Positions 53,013 through 62,450 are shown, counted from the stretch's first letter. The stretch: DNA of 64,000 nt from Streptomyces sp. PCS3-D2 (GCF_000612545.2 NZ_CP097800.1:6812001-6876000), one strand, 5' to 3'. Translations and numbers: made by a program. The notes: generated by a model not told the origin, from the sequence alone.

Positions 53013-53642
53013 TCAGAGGTGTGAAGGAGACGTTCCGCCGGGCGGCCCGCCGTCCGGCGGAACACCGAGCTCCCAGTCCAGCCCGTAGCGCTGGAACAGT
53101 TCCGCCCGCAGCCGGACGGCCGGCATCGGGGCACCGGGCAGCAGCACCGCCACGACCGCGCCCATCAGCAGGGCGCGCAGCAGCGGGTAGTCCGTGTCCA
53201 CGTCCGCCGAGCCGTAGCGACCGACGGTGTCCCGCAGCAGTTCGGCCAGCCGCTGCTGCTCCGGGCACTGCACGAAACCCTCGGCCGTGAGGATGCCCGC
53301 CATGTGCGTCCGCATCAGCAGCGGTTCGTCCCGCGCGAGCCCCAGGACCGCGTCGATGGCGCGCGCGAGCCGCTCGCGCCCGTCCTCGCTGCGGGGCTCG
53401 CGCTCCAGCGCGGCGTACAGGGTCAGGTGCATCAGTCGGTGCACGGCCGACTGGAGCAACTGCCGCTTGCCCGGGAAGTAGTACGAGACCAGGCCGCGCG
53501 CCGCCCCCGCCCGGTCGGCGATGTCGCCGAGTGTGGTGGCCTCGTAGCCCCGCTCGGCGACGAGCTCCACCGTGGACTGCAGCAGCCGCTCCCGGGAACG
53601 TCTGCGCAATTCTTCATTGACCGATGCGCTGCGCGGGGACAT
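53013..53642 (-). CDS. TetR family transcriptional regulator
   Basis: A 209-residue repressor. The N-terminal helix-turn-helix is RLLQSTVELVAERGYEATTLGDIADRAG (about 18-45), followed by GLVSYYFPGKRQLL. ATG 53642 has AGGAG six bases before it. Its C-terminal ligand domain ends in a Pro/Gly-rich tail. It is convergent with the LVIVD gene, with only 11 bases between them. Its target is not obvious. Confidence 0.9.
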   Translation of the reverse strand: MSPRSASVNEELRRRSRERLLQSTVELVAERGYEATTLGDIADRAGAARGLVSYYFPGKRQLLQSAVHRLMHLTLYAALEREPRSEDGRERLARAIDAVLGLARDEPLLMRTHMAGILTAEGFVQCPEQQRLAELLRDTVGRYGSADVDTDYPLLRALLMGAVVAVLLPGAPMPAVRLRAELFQRYGLDWELGVPPDGGPPGGTSPSHL

Positions 53643-53773
53643 GCTTACTCCTGCGTTGACTGGCTCGCGGCCAATATACTCAGCGCACGGCGTCGCCTGC
53701 TCTGGGTGACACGGGGGATCATCCAGGGCAGGCACGCCCCGTCCTCAGCGCCGTCCTCCGCGCGCTCCTCGGC

Positions 53774-54412
53774 TCAGCGCTCCACCGGCTCGCGCCCACC
53801 GAAGCGCAGCGACGTCGCCAGAACCACCAGGACCGTGCCCAGCAGCCAGCCCGCCACGACGTCCGAGAACCAGTGGACGCCGAGGTAGAGCCGGGTGAAG
53901 CCGACGCCGAGGACCGAAAGGGCCGCCACGGCCCAGGCGGCCGGGGCCCACGTCGGGGCGGGGCGGGGGACCAGCCACAGCAGCATCCCGCACACCACCG
54001 TCGCCGTCAGGGCGTGCCCGGACGGGTAGGCCGCGGAGTGCGCGGAGTCCACCGGGTCCGACCACACCGGGCGCTCCCGCCCCACAGCGACCTTCAGCCC
54101 CTGTGACACCGCCAAAGCGCCCACCGTCGCAAGCGCCACGCGCAGCGCCCGCTCCCGGTCGCCGCGCCACCACAGGAGGAAAGCGGCCACGGCAGCCAGC
54201 ACCCGCATGGTCCACGGGTCCCAGACCAGGTCGGACAGCACCCGCATGGACTCCCTGACCCCGGAGTGGACGACGGCGTGGGCGTGCAGGTCCCGCGCGA
54301 CCCGGTCGTCCCAGGCCGACAGGGGCTGCCAGCCCGTGACCACCAGGGCGGTCAGCACCGCCGCAAGCAGCGCGCAGCCGATGCCCACCCGACGCAACAG
54401 ATCGTTCCACAT
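53774..54412 (-). CDS. PAP2 family membrane phosphatase
   Basis: A 212-residue integral membrane protein with about five or six helices. The three PAP2 motifs are KVAVGRERP, YPSGHA and RLYLGVHWFSD; the histidines of the second and third are catalytic. It dephosphorylates a lipid phosphate or polyprenyl diphosphate at the outer membrane face. ATG 54412 has AAGGA seven bases upstream. It is followed on the same strand, going upstream, by an M56 peptidase gene. Confidence 0.92.
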   Translation of the reverse strand: MWNDLLRRVGIGCALLAAVLTALVVTGWQPLSAWDDRVARDLHAHAVVHSGVRESMRVLSDLVWDPWTMRVLAAVAAFLLWWRGDRERALRVALATVGALAVSQGLKVAVGRERPVWSDPVDSAHSAAYPSGHALTATVVCGMLLWLVPRPAPTWAPAAWAVAALSVLGVGFTRLYLGVHWFSDVVAGWLLGTVLVVLATSLRFGGREPVER

Positions 54413-54505
54413 GAAGGGATCCTTGCACCGGCGACGGCCCGGCGGGGCCGGACACCCCTGGAATGTCGCGCCGGTCGGGCCGGGCCCGCGGCGCCGGGGC
54501 ACCTC

Positions 54506-55444
54506 CTACGCCAGCGCGCTCAGCCCCGGTACGAAGGCCACCAGCAGGGGGACGGCCGGGATCAGCGTGGCCAGTGCGGTCAGTCGCAGCCGGCGGCCCG
54601 GCGACAGCCGGGGCGCGGCCGACAGCAGTCTGCGCACCCGCTGCGGGACGTGCGCCTCCGGCGCCGAGGAGGCCGCGAACACCCCGCGGTCCTCATTGAG
54701 TCCGACGAGCGCCAGCGCGACCGTCAGCCGCCCGAACCGCCGCGAGGCCATGTCGTCGGCGGCCAGCTCCACCAGCCGGTGCATCTCCGCCTCGAAGGCC
54801 GCGAAGACGGGCACTTGGGGGAAGGCGCGGGCCAGCGCCCGCGAACAGTGCAGCAGCCAGTCGTGCCGGGCCGCCGCGTGCCCCTGCTCGTGCGCCATCA
54901 CGGCGTCCAGCTGGCTTCCCTTGAGCCGGCCCAGCGCCGCCGTCGTGACCACCAACTGCGGCGCCGCTCCCGGCAGCCACCAGGCATCCGGCCGCGGACC
55001 CTCCAGTACGACGAGCCGAGCCCCCACCGGGTCCTCTCCGGGCAGCAGCGGGGCCCGCTGCATCAGTTCGCTGCCCTGCGCGCGCCGACGGGCCCGGGCC
55101 CGCAGCACCTCCCCGGCCAGCATCGCCCCGGTCCACAGGCCGCCGCCCGCGAGCGCGAGGGCGGTGACGGCGGCCCACGGGCCGCCGGACGTGCCCAGTG
55201 CGTACGCGTCGACCACCCCGTGCGGGGCGGCGGCGAAGAGCCGGCCCCGGACCGCCTGCCAGGCCGCCGCGGAGCTCAGCAGCATGGACAGCCCGAGGCA
55301 CAGCAGTACCGCACCGACGACGCACTGCCATGCCCACAGGGCCACGACCGGTTCTCGCTCGGGCCACTGGGCACGGGCCAGCAGGCGGGGGGCGAGCACC
55401 GCGGTCAGGGCGCCGAGCACGAGGAGGGCGGCGGGGACCATCAT
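54506..55444 (-). CDS. M56 family membrane metalloprotease (BlaR1-like)
   Basis: A 312-residue membrane protein with about four hydrophobic helices around a zinc protease domain. HEQGH near 185-189 supplies two zinc ligands and the catalytic Glu, with VELAADDMASRRFG downstream giving the third ligand region. It lacks a penicillin-binding sensor domain. In Streptomyces such genes usually pair with a BlaI-type repressor, which is not adjacent here. ATG 55444 is used; an ATG three bases downstream and a GTG six bases upstream are alternatives. Confidence 0.87.
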   Translation of the reverse strand: MMVPAALLVLGALTAVLAPRLLARAQWPEREPVVALWAWQCVVGAVLLCLGLSMLLSSAAAWQAVRGRLFAAAPHGVVDAYALGTSGGPWAAVTALALAGGGLWTGAMLAGEVLRARARRRAQGSELMQRAPLLPGEDPVGARLVVLEGPRPDAWWLPGAAPQLVVTTAALGRLKGSQLDAVMAHEQGHAAARHDWLLHCSRALARAFPQVPVFAAFEAEMHRLVELAADDMASRRFGRLTVALALVGLNEDRGVFAASSAPEAHVPQRVRRLLSAAPRLSPGRRLRLTALATLIPAVPLLVAFVPGLSALA

Positions 55445-55526
55445 GGCCACCAGCCTAGAAGCGAGGGGCTACCTGCGGGTACGGGACGGCGGCATTGGTG
55501 ACGCAGGACACGTTTGCCGGCTGTCG

Positions 55527-56066
55527 TCACATCGACAGCAGCATCGCCAACATCCCCATTCCCATGGCGAGTCGGCAGGCCCGGTCGAGCTCCGTGGGGG
55601 CCCCGTGCGGGGGCCCGGGAGCCGTACCGCCCCCCGTGGCCAGCCGGGTGCCGCCGAGCATCACGTAACCGGCGTAGTAGAGCAGGAGCACCCCGGTCAG
55701 CAGCGGAGGTCCCGCCCCCCGGCCGTGCCCGTGCGTGCCCCCGGAGCCCGCCGCCGCGGCCATGTACACCATCGTCAGCGACCCCACCAGGTGGTGCAGG
55801 TGGTGGGTCGTCCCGCCCCGCAGCAGCCACAGGGCGTGCACGGCCGCGGCGCAGAAGACCGCACCCAGCACGGGCGGACGCCACGCACCGGCGGCCCCGA
55901 GCGGCACCGCCATGACCGCCATCCCGATTCCCATCACCGCCTCACCGGCTGCGTCCCCGCGCCCCCCGCATGCCCGCCGCAGGCAGTACCCGCCGCTCAC
56001 CGCGCACAGCAGCACCAGCAGCCAGGCGGAAACGGAGGCGGACAGGGACGAGGCGGATCCGTGCAC
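55527..56066 (-). CDS. DUF5134 integral membrane protein
   Basis: A 179-residue protein with about five hydrophobic segments. It has a His-rich patch GGTTHHLHHLVGS and a Met-rich C-terminus (MGMGMLAMLLSM), both seen in the DUF5134 family of actinomycetes. The His and Met content hints at metal binding, but no function is known. It is 82 bases upstream of the M56 gene on the same strand. Confidence 0.82.
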   Translation of the reverse strand: MHGSASSLSASVSAWLLVLLCAVSGGYCLRRACGGRGDAAGEAVMGIGMAVMAVPLGAAGAWRPPVLGAVFCAAAVHALWLLRGGTTHHLHHLVGSLTMVYMAAAAGSGGTHGHGRGAGPPLLTGVLLLYYAGYVMLGGTRLATGGGTAPGPPHGAPTELDRACRLAMGMGMLAMLLSM

Positions 56067-56195
56067 GGCGGAACCTCCCGGTTCGTCGGCGTCACGGAGA
56101 GGGATGCCCTTCTCACGGGGCCCTCACGCGGGTGGGGATAGGCTCTCCCCGCCGTCCCAGGCATGTCATATGCCACCGCACCGAACGGAGCGCCC

Positions 56196-56741
56196 ATGTC
56201 GACCGCCCAGCCCGCAGCCCTCAGCTTCCGCAGCGCCGTCGAGGCGGACGTTCCGGAACTGGTGGCGCTCGTGGAGTCCGCGTACCGCGGGGACGCCAGC
56301 CGGGCCGGCTGGACCACCGAGGCGGACTACCTGGACGGACAGCGCACCGATCCGGACGGGGTCCGCGCCGTTATCGAGAGCCGGGCCGGGGTCCTGCTCG
56401 TCGTCGAGCGAGCGGGCGAGCTCGTCGCCTGCTGCCACATCGAACACCGGGGCGACCACGCGTACTTCGGCATGTTCGCTGTCCGTCCGGGGCTCCAGGG
56501 CGCCGGCCTCGGCAAGGAGATCCTCGCCGAGGCGGAGCGCCGTGCCCGCGAGACGTGGGGCGCCGGGGAGATGCGGATGACGGTGGTGAACGTACGGGAG
56601 GAGCTCATCGCCTACTACGTGCGCCGTGGCTACCGGCGCACCGGCGAGCTGAGCCCCTTCCCGTACGGCGACGAGCGCTTCGGCATCCCGCTCCGCGACG
56701 ACCTCGCCTTCGAACTGCTGGTCAAGCCGCTCCAGCCGTGA
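56196..56741 (+). CDS. GNAT family N-acetyltransferase
   Basis: A 181-residue GNAT protein with FGMFAVRPGLQGAGLGKEIL as the acetyl-CoA loop and AYYVRRGYRRTGE near the C-terminus. ATG 56196 with GGAG six bases upstream is preferred over an upstream in-frame ATG at 56163. The substrate is unknown. It is convergent with the GDPD gene. Confidence 0.9.
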   Translation: MSTAQPAALSFRSAVEADVPELVALVESAYRGDASRAGWTTEADYLDGQRTDPDGVRAVIESRAGVLLVVERAGELVACCHIEHRGDHAYFGMFAVRPGLQGAGLGKEILAEAERRARETWGAGEMRMTVVNVREELIAYYVRRGYRRTGELSPFPYGDERFGIPLRDDLAFELLVKPLQP

Positions 56742-56762
56742 ACCGCCCGCCAGGGTCTCCGC

Positions 56763-57455
56763 TCAGGCGGTGAAGCGGCCCGTGCTGCGGATCTCCGGGA
56801 AGTCCGTGGCCACGCCGTCGAGCCCGAGCGCCCGTGCCAGCCGCAGTTGGTCGAGGGTGTTGACCGCGAGGCCCGTCATCCGCAGGCCCGCCGCGTGCGC
56901 CGCCTCCACCGCCTCCAGGGCGATCACGCGGATGTCCAGGGCGATCGCCGCCGCGCCCGCGGCCACCGCCCGGCCCACGGCGGCCTCGGCGCCCTCGACC
57001 GGGGACGGGACGAACAGGGTGGTGCGCACCCCCGGCACCCGCCGGGCGGCCTCGGTGAGCACTGCCTCGTGCGCGGAGCCGATCTCCACCCGGGAGACCA
57101 GGTCGCGGCGCAGGAGCAGGTCCGCGAGCGCGATGGCCGCGGCCCGGTCCTGGACGGACACGTGCAGCGGCGGCCGTACGGCGTCCAGCACCTCCTCGAA
57201 CACCGGGATGCGCTCACCCTGGCCGGCGTCCAGACCGCGCAGCTCGGCCAGGGTCAGGTCGGCGACGGTCCCCGATCCGTCGGTGGTCCGGTCCACCTCG
57301 GGGTCGTGCACGGCGACGAGGACGCCGTCCTTGCTCAGCCTGAGGTCCAGCGCGATGGCGTCCATGCCGGCACGTTCCGCTCGGATGTACGACCGCAGGG
57401 TGTTCTCCGGTTCGACACCCATGACCCCGCGGTGACCGATGGTGAGGAAAGTCAA
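56763..57455 (-). CDS. Glycerophosphodiester phosphodiesterase
   Basis: A 230-residue GDPD-type TIM-barrel enzyme that hydrolyses glycerophosphodiesters to glycerol 3-phosphate and an alcohol. It has the N-terminal GHRG and PENT motifs, the metal-binding LDLRLSKDG, and HDPEVDRTTDG. The C-terminal GLDGVATDFPE is also typical. Translation probably starts at TTG 57455, since the fold begins immediately. No signal peptide is seen, so it is cytoplasmic. Confidence 0.9.
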   Translation of the reverse strand: MTFLTIGHRGVMGVEPENTLRSYIRAERAGMDAIALDLRLSKDGVLVAVHDPEVDRTTDGSGTVADLTLAELRGLDAGQGERIPVFEEVLDAVRPPLHVSVQDRAAAIALADLLLRRDLVSRVEIGSAHEAVLTEAARRVPGVRTTLFVPSPVEGAEAAVGRAVAAGAAAIALDIRVIALEAVEAAHAAGLRMTGLAVNTLDQLRLARALGLDGVATDFPEIRSTGRFTA

Positions 57456-57990
57456 GGTTCTCTCGCTTCCGTCGACGGCGGCTCCCCGCGCGGTCGCGGT
57501 GTCCCTGCCGGCCGCGCGCGATGAGGTCGCATGCTAGTGCGCCGCTCGTGGATGCGGACCACGCCTGCACGGGCCCGCGGGAGCGCCACCGGCCGCTTCC
57601 CGCCAGGGTTGTGCGCCCCCGCGAGGGCTTTCGCGGCCGTGCCGCGTCACCCGGGCGTGGGCGCGTCCCCGCGGGCTTGACGTGCCGCCGCACCGTGCCG
57701 CGTGGAGGATCCCCCGAGGTCGGCCAACAGGGCTTCGCCAGGCTCCAGTTCGGCGAGATGCTGCCGTTCGCTCCAGCGCAGCGCGAGGGCGGGGAGGGTC
57801 CCTTCCGGTACGCCGGCGGGCTGGTCCGTCGCCTCGCGCGCTGCGCCCGGTTCACCCCGGGTGTGCGCCGGCTCACCGACCGTCGTCCGCCGCGGGGCCG
57901 GTTCGGCCGGGTGGCCGAGCCGGATTCGCAGCAGCAGCCCGTGCTTGAGCACCGGGGGTCTGCGTCCGCCCTTCCGGAGCCCCGGGGCGG
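57456..57990. other. Intergenic region without a recognised intact gene
   Basis: About 530 bases between the GDPD gene and a hydrolase remnant. Open frames exist in several phases, but none has recognisable motifs or a good start. A minus-strand stretch near 57700-57790 encodes RWSERQHLAELEPGEALL, which looks protein-like, but it lacks a start, family signature or clear boundaries. It is probably decayed coding sequence. Confidence 0.4.
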
Positions 57991-57996
57991 CCACCG

Positions 57997-58239
57997 CGGG
58001 GGACCGGCCTCGGCGGCCGCGGCCCGCTGGCCTCCCCACTGCGCGCCGCCCCCGCCGTGCTGCCGCCCGCGCACCGGGTGGTCGCCGGGTGCGATCCGCT
58101 GCGGGACGACGGGAGGGTGTACCACCGCTGGCTGGCGCGCAGCGGAATCCGGTCGGTTCTGGACGTCCATCCCGGCATGTTTCACGGCTTCCCGGGGCTG
58201 GCCGCGGTACTGCCACAGGCATGTGAAGCCTTGGCGTGA
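57997..58239 (+). pseudogene. C-terminal remnant of an alpha/beta-hydrolase (HSL/esterase type)
   Basis: Reading in frame up to the TGA at 58237-58239 gives ASPLRAAPAVLPPAHRVVAG, then CDPLRDDGRVYHRWLA and HPGMFHGFPG. This is the conserved C-terminal third of hormone-sensitive-lipase-type esterases, including the acid (DPLRD) and histidine (FHGF) of the triad. The upstream oxyanion HGGG and nucleophile GDSAG motifs are not found in any frame nearby. No ribosome site or start serves this fragment. It is best read as a gene that has lost its 5' two thirds. Confidence 0.65.
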
Positions 58240-58327
58240 CTGGGCGGAGCTATCAGTTCCGCCCTGACTGACGGGAAGACTTTCGGTGAATCGGGGGGTG
58301 ATGCAGGATATTTTCCCGAATCTCCTC

Positions 58328-58357
58328 TTGAGTGGGAGAGCCTCGCACGCATACGCT
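58328..58357 (+). promoter_or_regulatory. Probable sigma-70-type promoter of the DUF6421 operon
   Basis: TTGAGT (58328-58333) and TACGCT (58352-58357) are separated by 18 bases, close to the HrdB consensus. They precede the DUF6421 start by about 36 bases. A TCTCC/GGAGA inverted repeat overlaps the -35. Confidence 0.5.
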
Positions 58358-58392
58358 GTGCGGACGTGAGGTTCTCCTGTGGAGGAAGTGAC

Positions 58393-59799
58393 ATGACGGA
58401 AACTCTTGTGCCGGGCGTCGGCGGTGCCGTGATATCCGCTGGAGCGCGGGTGGTCGACCACCCTGCGTGGCTCGAGCTCAAGGCCGCCGTGGAGGAGATC
58501 CGTCCCTGGCAGGCCGCCGACGGTTCCATCGACTTCGAGGCGGAGGGCGAGCACGCCCGCGCCACCGTCAAGGCAGCGGTCGAGCGCGTGATCGGCGCCG
58601 TCGAGACGCTTTCCCCGCTGCTCCCGCACGCCACCGCCTACCACCAGGCGCTCGTCGCCGACCTGCGCAAGTGGGCCGCGGACGACTTCGGCGTACCGGA
58701 CTTCCTCGACTCCCTGATGGCCTTCCACCCGGCCGCCGAGCGCGCCGACGGCCTGCAGCACCTCGTCGTCTTCCCGATGTACACGCAGAACGGCAACCCG
58801 GACCGCAACCTCGAGGCCGTCGTGCTGAAGATGGTGTGGCCCGAGTGGCTCTCCGAGCTGGAGCGCACCCGCTACGACAACCCGCTCTTCCTCGGTATCA
58901 CCTTCGAGGACTTCACCCCGGGCTACGACACGCACTCCGCCGTGCTGTTCCCGGAGACCATCGCCGTGCGCGAGGCGCCCGAGCGCTTCACCTGGGGCGG
59001 CATCTTCTGTGACCGCGAGGCCGCCCGCTACCGCAAGGTGACCGCGGCCGCCGTCGACATCCTGGGCATCGACCTGCCCGAGGACATCGCGCGCATGGTC
59101 GACGACCAGGAACGCTGCGAGAAGGCGTTCGTCCTGTGGGACATGGTCCACGACCGCACCCACAGCCACGGCGACCTGCCGTTCGACCCCTTCATGATCA
59201 AGCAGCGTCAGCCGTTCTGGATGTACGGCCTGGAGGAGCTGCGCTGCGACCTCACCGCCTTCAAGGAGGCCGTGAAGCTGGAGTCCGAGGGCAACGAGCA
59301 CGGCCGTGACGTGCAGTACGCCGTCCTCTTCGACCGGATGTTCCGCTTCCCGGTTTCCGGCGACCGCAACCGCAACTACGACGGTCTCGGCGGCCAGCTG
59401 CTCTTCGCCTACCTCCACAAGCACGACGTCGTGCGCTGGACGGACAACAAGCTGAAGATCGACTGGATGCGCGCCCCGCAGGTCACCAACCAGCTCTGCG
59501 CCGAGATCGAGGACCTCTACCGGGCCGGCATCGACCGCCCGAAGCTGGTCCACTGGTTCAAGGCCTACGAGCTCGTCTCCACCTACCTCGCCCCGCACCC
59601 GGGCTCCAAGTGGGCCAAGGGCGCCGACGCGCTCGACCTGACGCAGCCGCCGCGCAAGCTCGTCGACGACGTGCTTCCGGACGAGTTTCCGCTCAGCATG
59701 TTCTTTGAGGCGCTCGCCAAGAAGCTCAAGGGCACCATCGCCTCGACCAAGGGCATCACCGCTCTGAACGCCGAGCACGGCGAGCGGGTCGCCGCGTGA
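58393..59799 (+). CDS. DUF6421 family protein
   Basis: A 468-residue cytoplasmic protein that matches the DUF6421 family of actinomycetes. Conserved-looking segments include FPMYTQNGNPDRN, a His-rich HDRTHSHGDLPFDPFM, and GLGGQLLFAYLHKHDVVRW. The last two are good candidates for metal or substrate binding. ATG 58393 has GGAGGAAG upstream. It heads an operon with an SDR and a threonine aldolase-like gene, so it may act in the same amino or hydroxy acid pathway. Activity is unknown. Confidence 0.9.
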   Translation: MTETLVPGVGGAVISAGARVVDHPAWLELKAAVEEIRPWQAADGSIDFEAEGEHARATVKAAVERVIGAVETLSPLLPHATAYHQALVADLRKWAADDFGVPDFLDSLMAFHPAAERADGLQHLVVFPMYTQNGNPDRNLEAVVLKMVWPEWLSELERTRYDNPLFLGITFEDFTPGYDTHSAVLFPETIAVREAPERFTWGGIFCDREAARYRKVTAAAVDILGIDLPEDIARMVDDQERCEKAFVLWDMVHDRTHSHGDLPFDPFMIKQRQPFWMYGLEELRCDLTAFKEAVKLESEGNEHGRDVQYAVLFDRMFRFPVSGDRNRNYDGLGGQLLFAYLHKHDVVRWTDNKLKIDWMRAPQVTNQLCAEIEDLYRAGIDRPKLVHWFKAYELVSTYLAPHPGSKWAKGADALDLTQPPRKLVDDVLPDEFPLSMFFEALAKKLKGTIASTKGITALNAEHGERVAA

Positions 59800-59825
59800 G
59801 CACTCGCCCACAGGAGGCTGTACCG

Positions 59826-60587
59826 ATGAACGGCTCCCACAACGGCAACGGAAAGCTGCACGGAGCGGTGGTGGCGGTGGCCGGAGCCGGCGGGCCCGCC
59901 GGCCGCGCGGCCCTGCTCCGCCTCGCCGAGGCCGGCGCGGTGGTCGTCGCCTCCGACGCCGATCCGGCACGGCTCGCGGAAGCCGTCGACGCGGCACGCT
60001 ACGCCCATGGCGGCGCCACCATCACCGGTGACACCGTCGACCTGCTCGACCTGGACGCCACCAAGGCGTGGGCCGAGCAGACCGAGAAGGAGTTCGGGCG
60101 GGTCGACGGACTGGTCCACCTCGTCGGCGGCTGGCGCGGCAGCAAGACCTTCACCGACGTCGACCTCGCCGACTGGGCCTTCCTGGAGAAGCTCCTCATC
60201 CGCACCGTCCAGCACACCTCGCTCGCCTTCCACGACGGACTGCTGCGCAGCGACCGCGGGCGCTACGTCCTGGTGAGCCAGTCCGGCGCGCACAAGCCGG
60301 TCGCCAACAACGCCGCGTACAACGCGGGCAAGGCGGCCGCCGAGGCGTGGACCCTCGCCATGGCGGACTCGTTCCGCAAGGCGGGGGGTGACGAGGGGCC
60401 CGGCGCGGCAGCTGCGATCCTGGTCATCAAGGCACTGGTGCACGACGCGATGCGCGCCGAGCGTCCCAATGCGAAGTTCGCGGGCTTCACCGACGTGAAG
60501 GAGCTGGCCGAGGCCATCGCCGGCGTGTGGGAGCGGCCCGCCATCGATGTGAACGGACAGCGTCTGTGGCTCACTCCGCAACCGTGA
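59826..60587 (+). CDS. SDR family NAD(P)-dependent oxidoreductase
   Basis: A 253-residue short-chain dehydrogenase. The cofactor loop is VAGAGGPAGRAAL near 18-30, the VHLVGG segment follows motif NAG, and the active site has SQSG with Tyr in NAAYNAGKAA (YxxxK). ATG 59826 with AGGAGG eight bases upstream is preferred over a GTG overlapping the previous stop. It lies between DUF6421 and a threonine aldolase-like gene, an arrangement recurrent in Streptomyces. The substrate is unknown. Confidence 0.92.
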   Translation: MNGSHNGNGKLHGAVVAVAGAGGPAGRAALLRLAEAGAVVVASDADPARLAEAVDAARYAHGGATITGDTVDLLDLDATKAWAEQTEKEFGRVDGLVHLVGGWRGSKTFTDVDLADWAFLEKLLIRTVQHTSLAFHDGLLRSDRGRYVLVSQSGAHKPVANNAAYNAGKAAAEAWTLAMADSFRKAGGDEGPGAAAAILVIKALVHDAMRAERPNAKFAGFTDVKELAEAIAGVWERPAIDVNGQRLWLTPQP

Positions 60588-61645
60588 AGACCGATGCCCG
60601 CCGGCACCACGATCCGGCAGTGCGCGGCTTCGCCAGCGACAACTACGCGGGAGTCCATCCGGAGATCCTGGAGGCCCTCGCGCTCGCCAACGGAGGTCAC
60701 CAGGTCTCCTACGGCGAGGACGAGTACACCGAACACCTGCAGAAGATCGTCCGCAGCCACTTCGGCCCGTACGCGGAGGCCTTCCCGGTCTTCAACGGCA
60801 CCGGCGCGAACGTCACCGCCCTCCAGGCGATGACGGACCGCTGGGGTGCGGTGATCTGCGCCAAGAGCGCCCACATCAACGTGGACGAGGGCGGCGCGCC
60901 GGAGCGGATGGCCGGGCTCAAGCTGCTCGCCGTGCCCACCCCGGACGGCAAGCTCACGCCCGAGCTGATCGACGAGGAGGCCTGGGGCTTCGAGGACGAG
61001 CACCGCGCGATGCCGCAGGTGGTCTCGATCACCCAGAACACCGAGCTCGGCACGGTCTACACCCCGGACGAGATCAGGGCCATCTGCGACCACGCCCATG
61101 GCCTCGGCATGAAGGTGCACCTCGACGGCGCCCGGATAGCCAACGCCGCGGCCTCGCTCGACATGCCGATGCGCACCTTCACGAACACCGTCGGCGTCGA
61201 CGTGCTGTCCTACGGCGGCACCAAGAACGGCATGATGTTCGGCGAGGCCATCGTCGTGCTCAACCCGGACGCGGCCCGGCAGATGAAGCACGTCCGCAAG
61301 ATGTCGATGCAGCTCGCGTCGAAGATGCGCTTCGTTTCGGTGCAGCTGGAGGCGCTGCTCGCCAAGGACCTGTGGCTGCGCAACGCCCGCCACGCCAACG
61401 AGATGGCGCAGCGACTGGCCGCCGGGGTCCGCGAGACCGACGGCGTGGAGATCCTCTACCCGGTGCAGGCGAACGCGGTGTTCGCGCGGCTGCCGCACGA
61501 GGTGTCGCGGCGCCTGCAGAAGCGTTACCGCTTCTACTTCTGGGACGAGGCTGCCGGTGACGTCCGCTGGATGTGCGGCTTCGACACCCAGGAGGAGGAC
61601 GTGGACGGCTTCCTCCAGGCCCTCAAGGAGGAGCTCGCCCGCTAG
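60584..61645 (+). CDS. Threonine aldolase / beta-eliminating lyase family PLP enzyme
   Basis: A 353-residue fold-type I PLP enzyme. It has RGFASDNYAGVHPEIL at the N-terminus, FNGTGANVTALQA, HLDGARIANAAASL and the PLP-lysine region SYGGTKNGMMFGEA. It should cleave or form beta-hydroxy-alpha-amino acids. GTG 60584 overlaps the SDR stop (GTGA); GTG 60566 is also possible. It is only distantly like the aldolase in the NRPS cluster and is probably part of primary metabolism with the SDR and DUF6421 proteins. Confidence 0.92.
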   Translation: MKTDARRHHDPAVRGFASDNYAGVHPEILEALALANGGHQVSYGEDEYTEHLQKIVRSHFGPYAEAFPVFNGTGANVTALQAMTDRWGAVICAKSAHINVDEGGAPERMAGLKLLAVPTPDGKLTPELIDEEAWGFEDEHRAMPQVVSITQNTELGTVYTPDEIRAICDHAHGLGMKVHLDGARIANAAASLDMPMRTFTNTVGVDVLSYGGTKNGMMFGEAIVVLNPDAARQMKHVRKMSMQLASKMRFVSVQLEALLAKDLWLRNARHANEMAQRLAAGVRETDGVEILYPVQANAVFARLPHEVSRRLQKRYRFYFWDEAAGDVRWMCGFDTQEEDVDGFLQALKEELAR

Positions 61646-61726
61646 GCAGGGACCGCGGAACACACAAATACTGCATAGGTATGCCGCTCACTGTAAATCC
61701 ATTGATGGATGGTGGGTGGCACACCT

Positions 61727-62338
61727 ATGCTCCGGGCCATGCAGCTGATGCAGCAGGATCCCGACGTCCTCGCCTACCTGGCTTCGGATGAAGCCGTGGA
61801 CCACCGGCATCCCCGCGTGCGGGACAACGCCAAAGCCCTCTGGTCGGCCACCGGGGACGCCTACGCGTACGCGGAGGCCGCCTTCGAGTTCGTCCGCGAC
61901 ACCATCGCGCACTCCGCCGACTCCGGGGACCCTCGGGTCGCCTGGCGGGCCTCCGACGTGCTGGGTACGCGCAACGGCATCTGCCACGCCAAGTCCCACG
62001 CCCTGGTCGCCCTGCTGCGCGCCCAGGGGGTTCCGGCCGGGCTGTGCTACCAGCGCCTCGCCGACGACGACGGCTCCAACCCCCTCGTCCACGGGCTGAT
62101 CGCGCTGCGTCTGCCCGGCAGCGACCGCTGGAGCCGCCTCGATCCGCGTGGCAACAGGCCCGGGGTCGACGCCCGCTTCGACCTCGCCGAGGAGCGCCTG
62201 GCCTTCCCCGTCCGCCCGGAACTGGGCGAGGTCGACTACCCCGGGCTGTACGCGGCCCCGCACCCGGCCGTACTGGCGGCCCTCCAGGATTCCGCGGACC
62301 GGCAGGAACTGTGGCGGAAGCTGCCGACGGCGCTCTGA
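61727..62338 (+). CDS. Transglutaminase-like cysteine protease fold protein
   Basis: About 203 residues. The triad of the transglutaminase-like fold is visible: Cys86 in NGICHAKSHA, His122 in PLVHGLIAL and Asp139 in RLDPRGN. Such bacterial proteins act as peptidases, amidases or cross-linking enzymes on unknown substrates. There is no signal peptide, so it is cytoplasmic. The start is uncertain among ATG 61709, 61727 and 61739. A hairpin follows the stop. Confidence 0.88.
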   Translation: MLRAMQLMQQDPDVLAYLASDEAVDHRHPRVRDNAKALWSATGDAYAYAEAAFEFVRDTIAHSADSGDPRVAWRASDVLGTRNGICHAKSHALVALLRAQGVPAGLCYQRLADDDGSNPLVHGLIALRLPGSDRWSRLDPRGNRPGVDARFDLAEERLAFPVRPELGEVDYPGLYAAPHPAVLAALQDSADRQELWRKLPTAL

Positions 62339-62349
62339 GACGCCTCCGC

Positions 62350-62385
62350 GGACGGCCCCCGGGAGAACCCGGGGTGCGCCCGTCC
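62350..62385. terminator. Terminator hairpin between convergent genes
   Basis: Nested inverted repeats: outer GGACGG/CCGTCC and inner CCCCGGG/CCCGGGG around AGAA. It lies between the transglutaminase-like gene and the convergent acyltransferase gene. Confidence 0.6.
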
Positions 62386-62450
62386 CCCGCGGCGCCGAGC
62401 ACGCGGCTACAGGGCCCTCGGACGGGGCCGCCCGGGCGCGGGAGGGGCCC

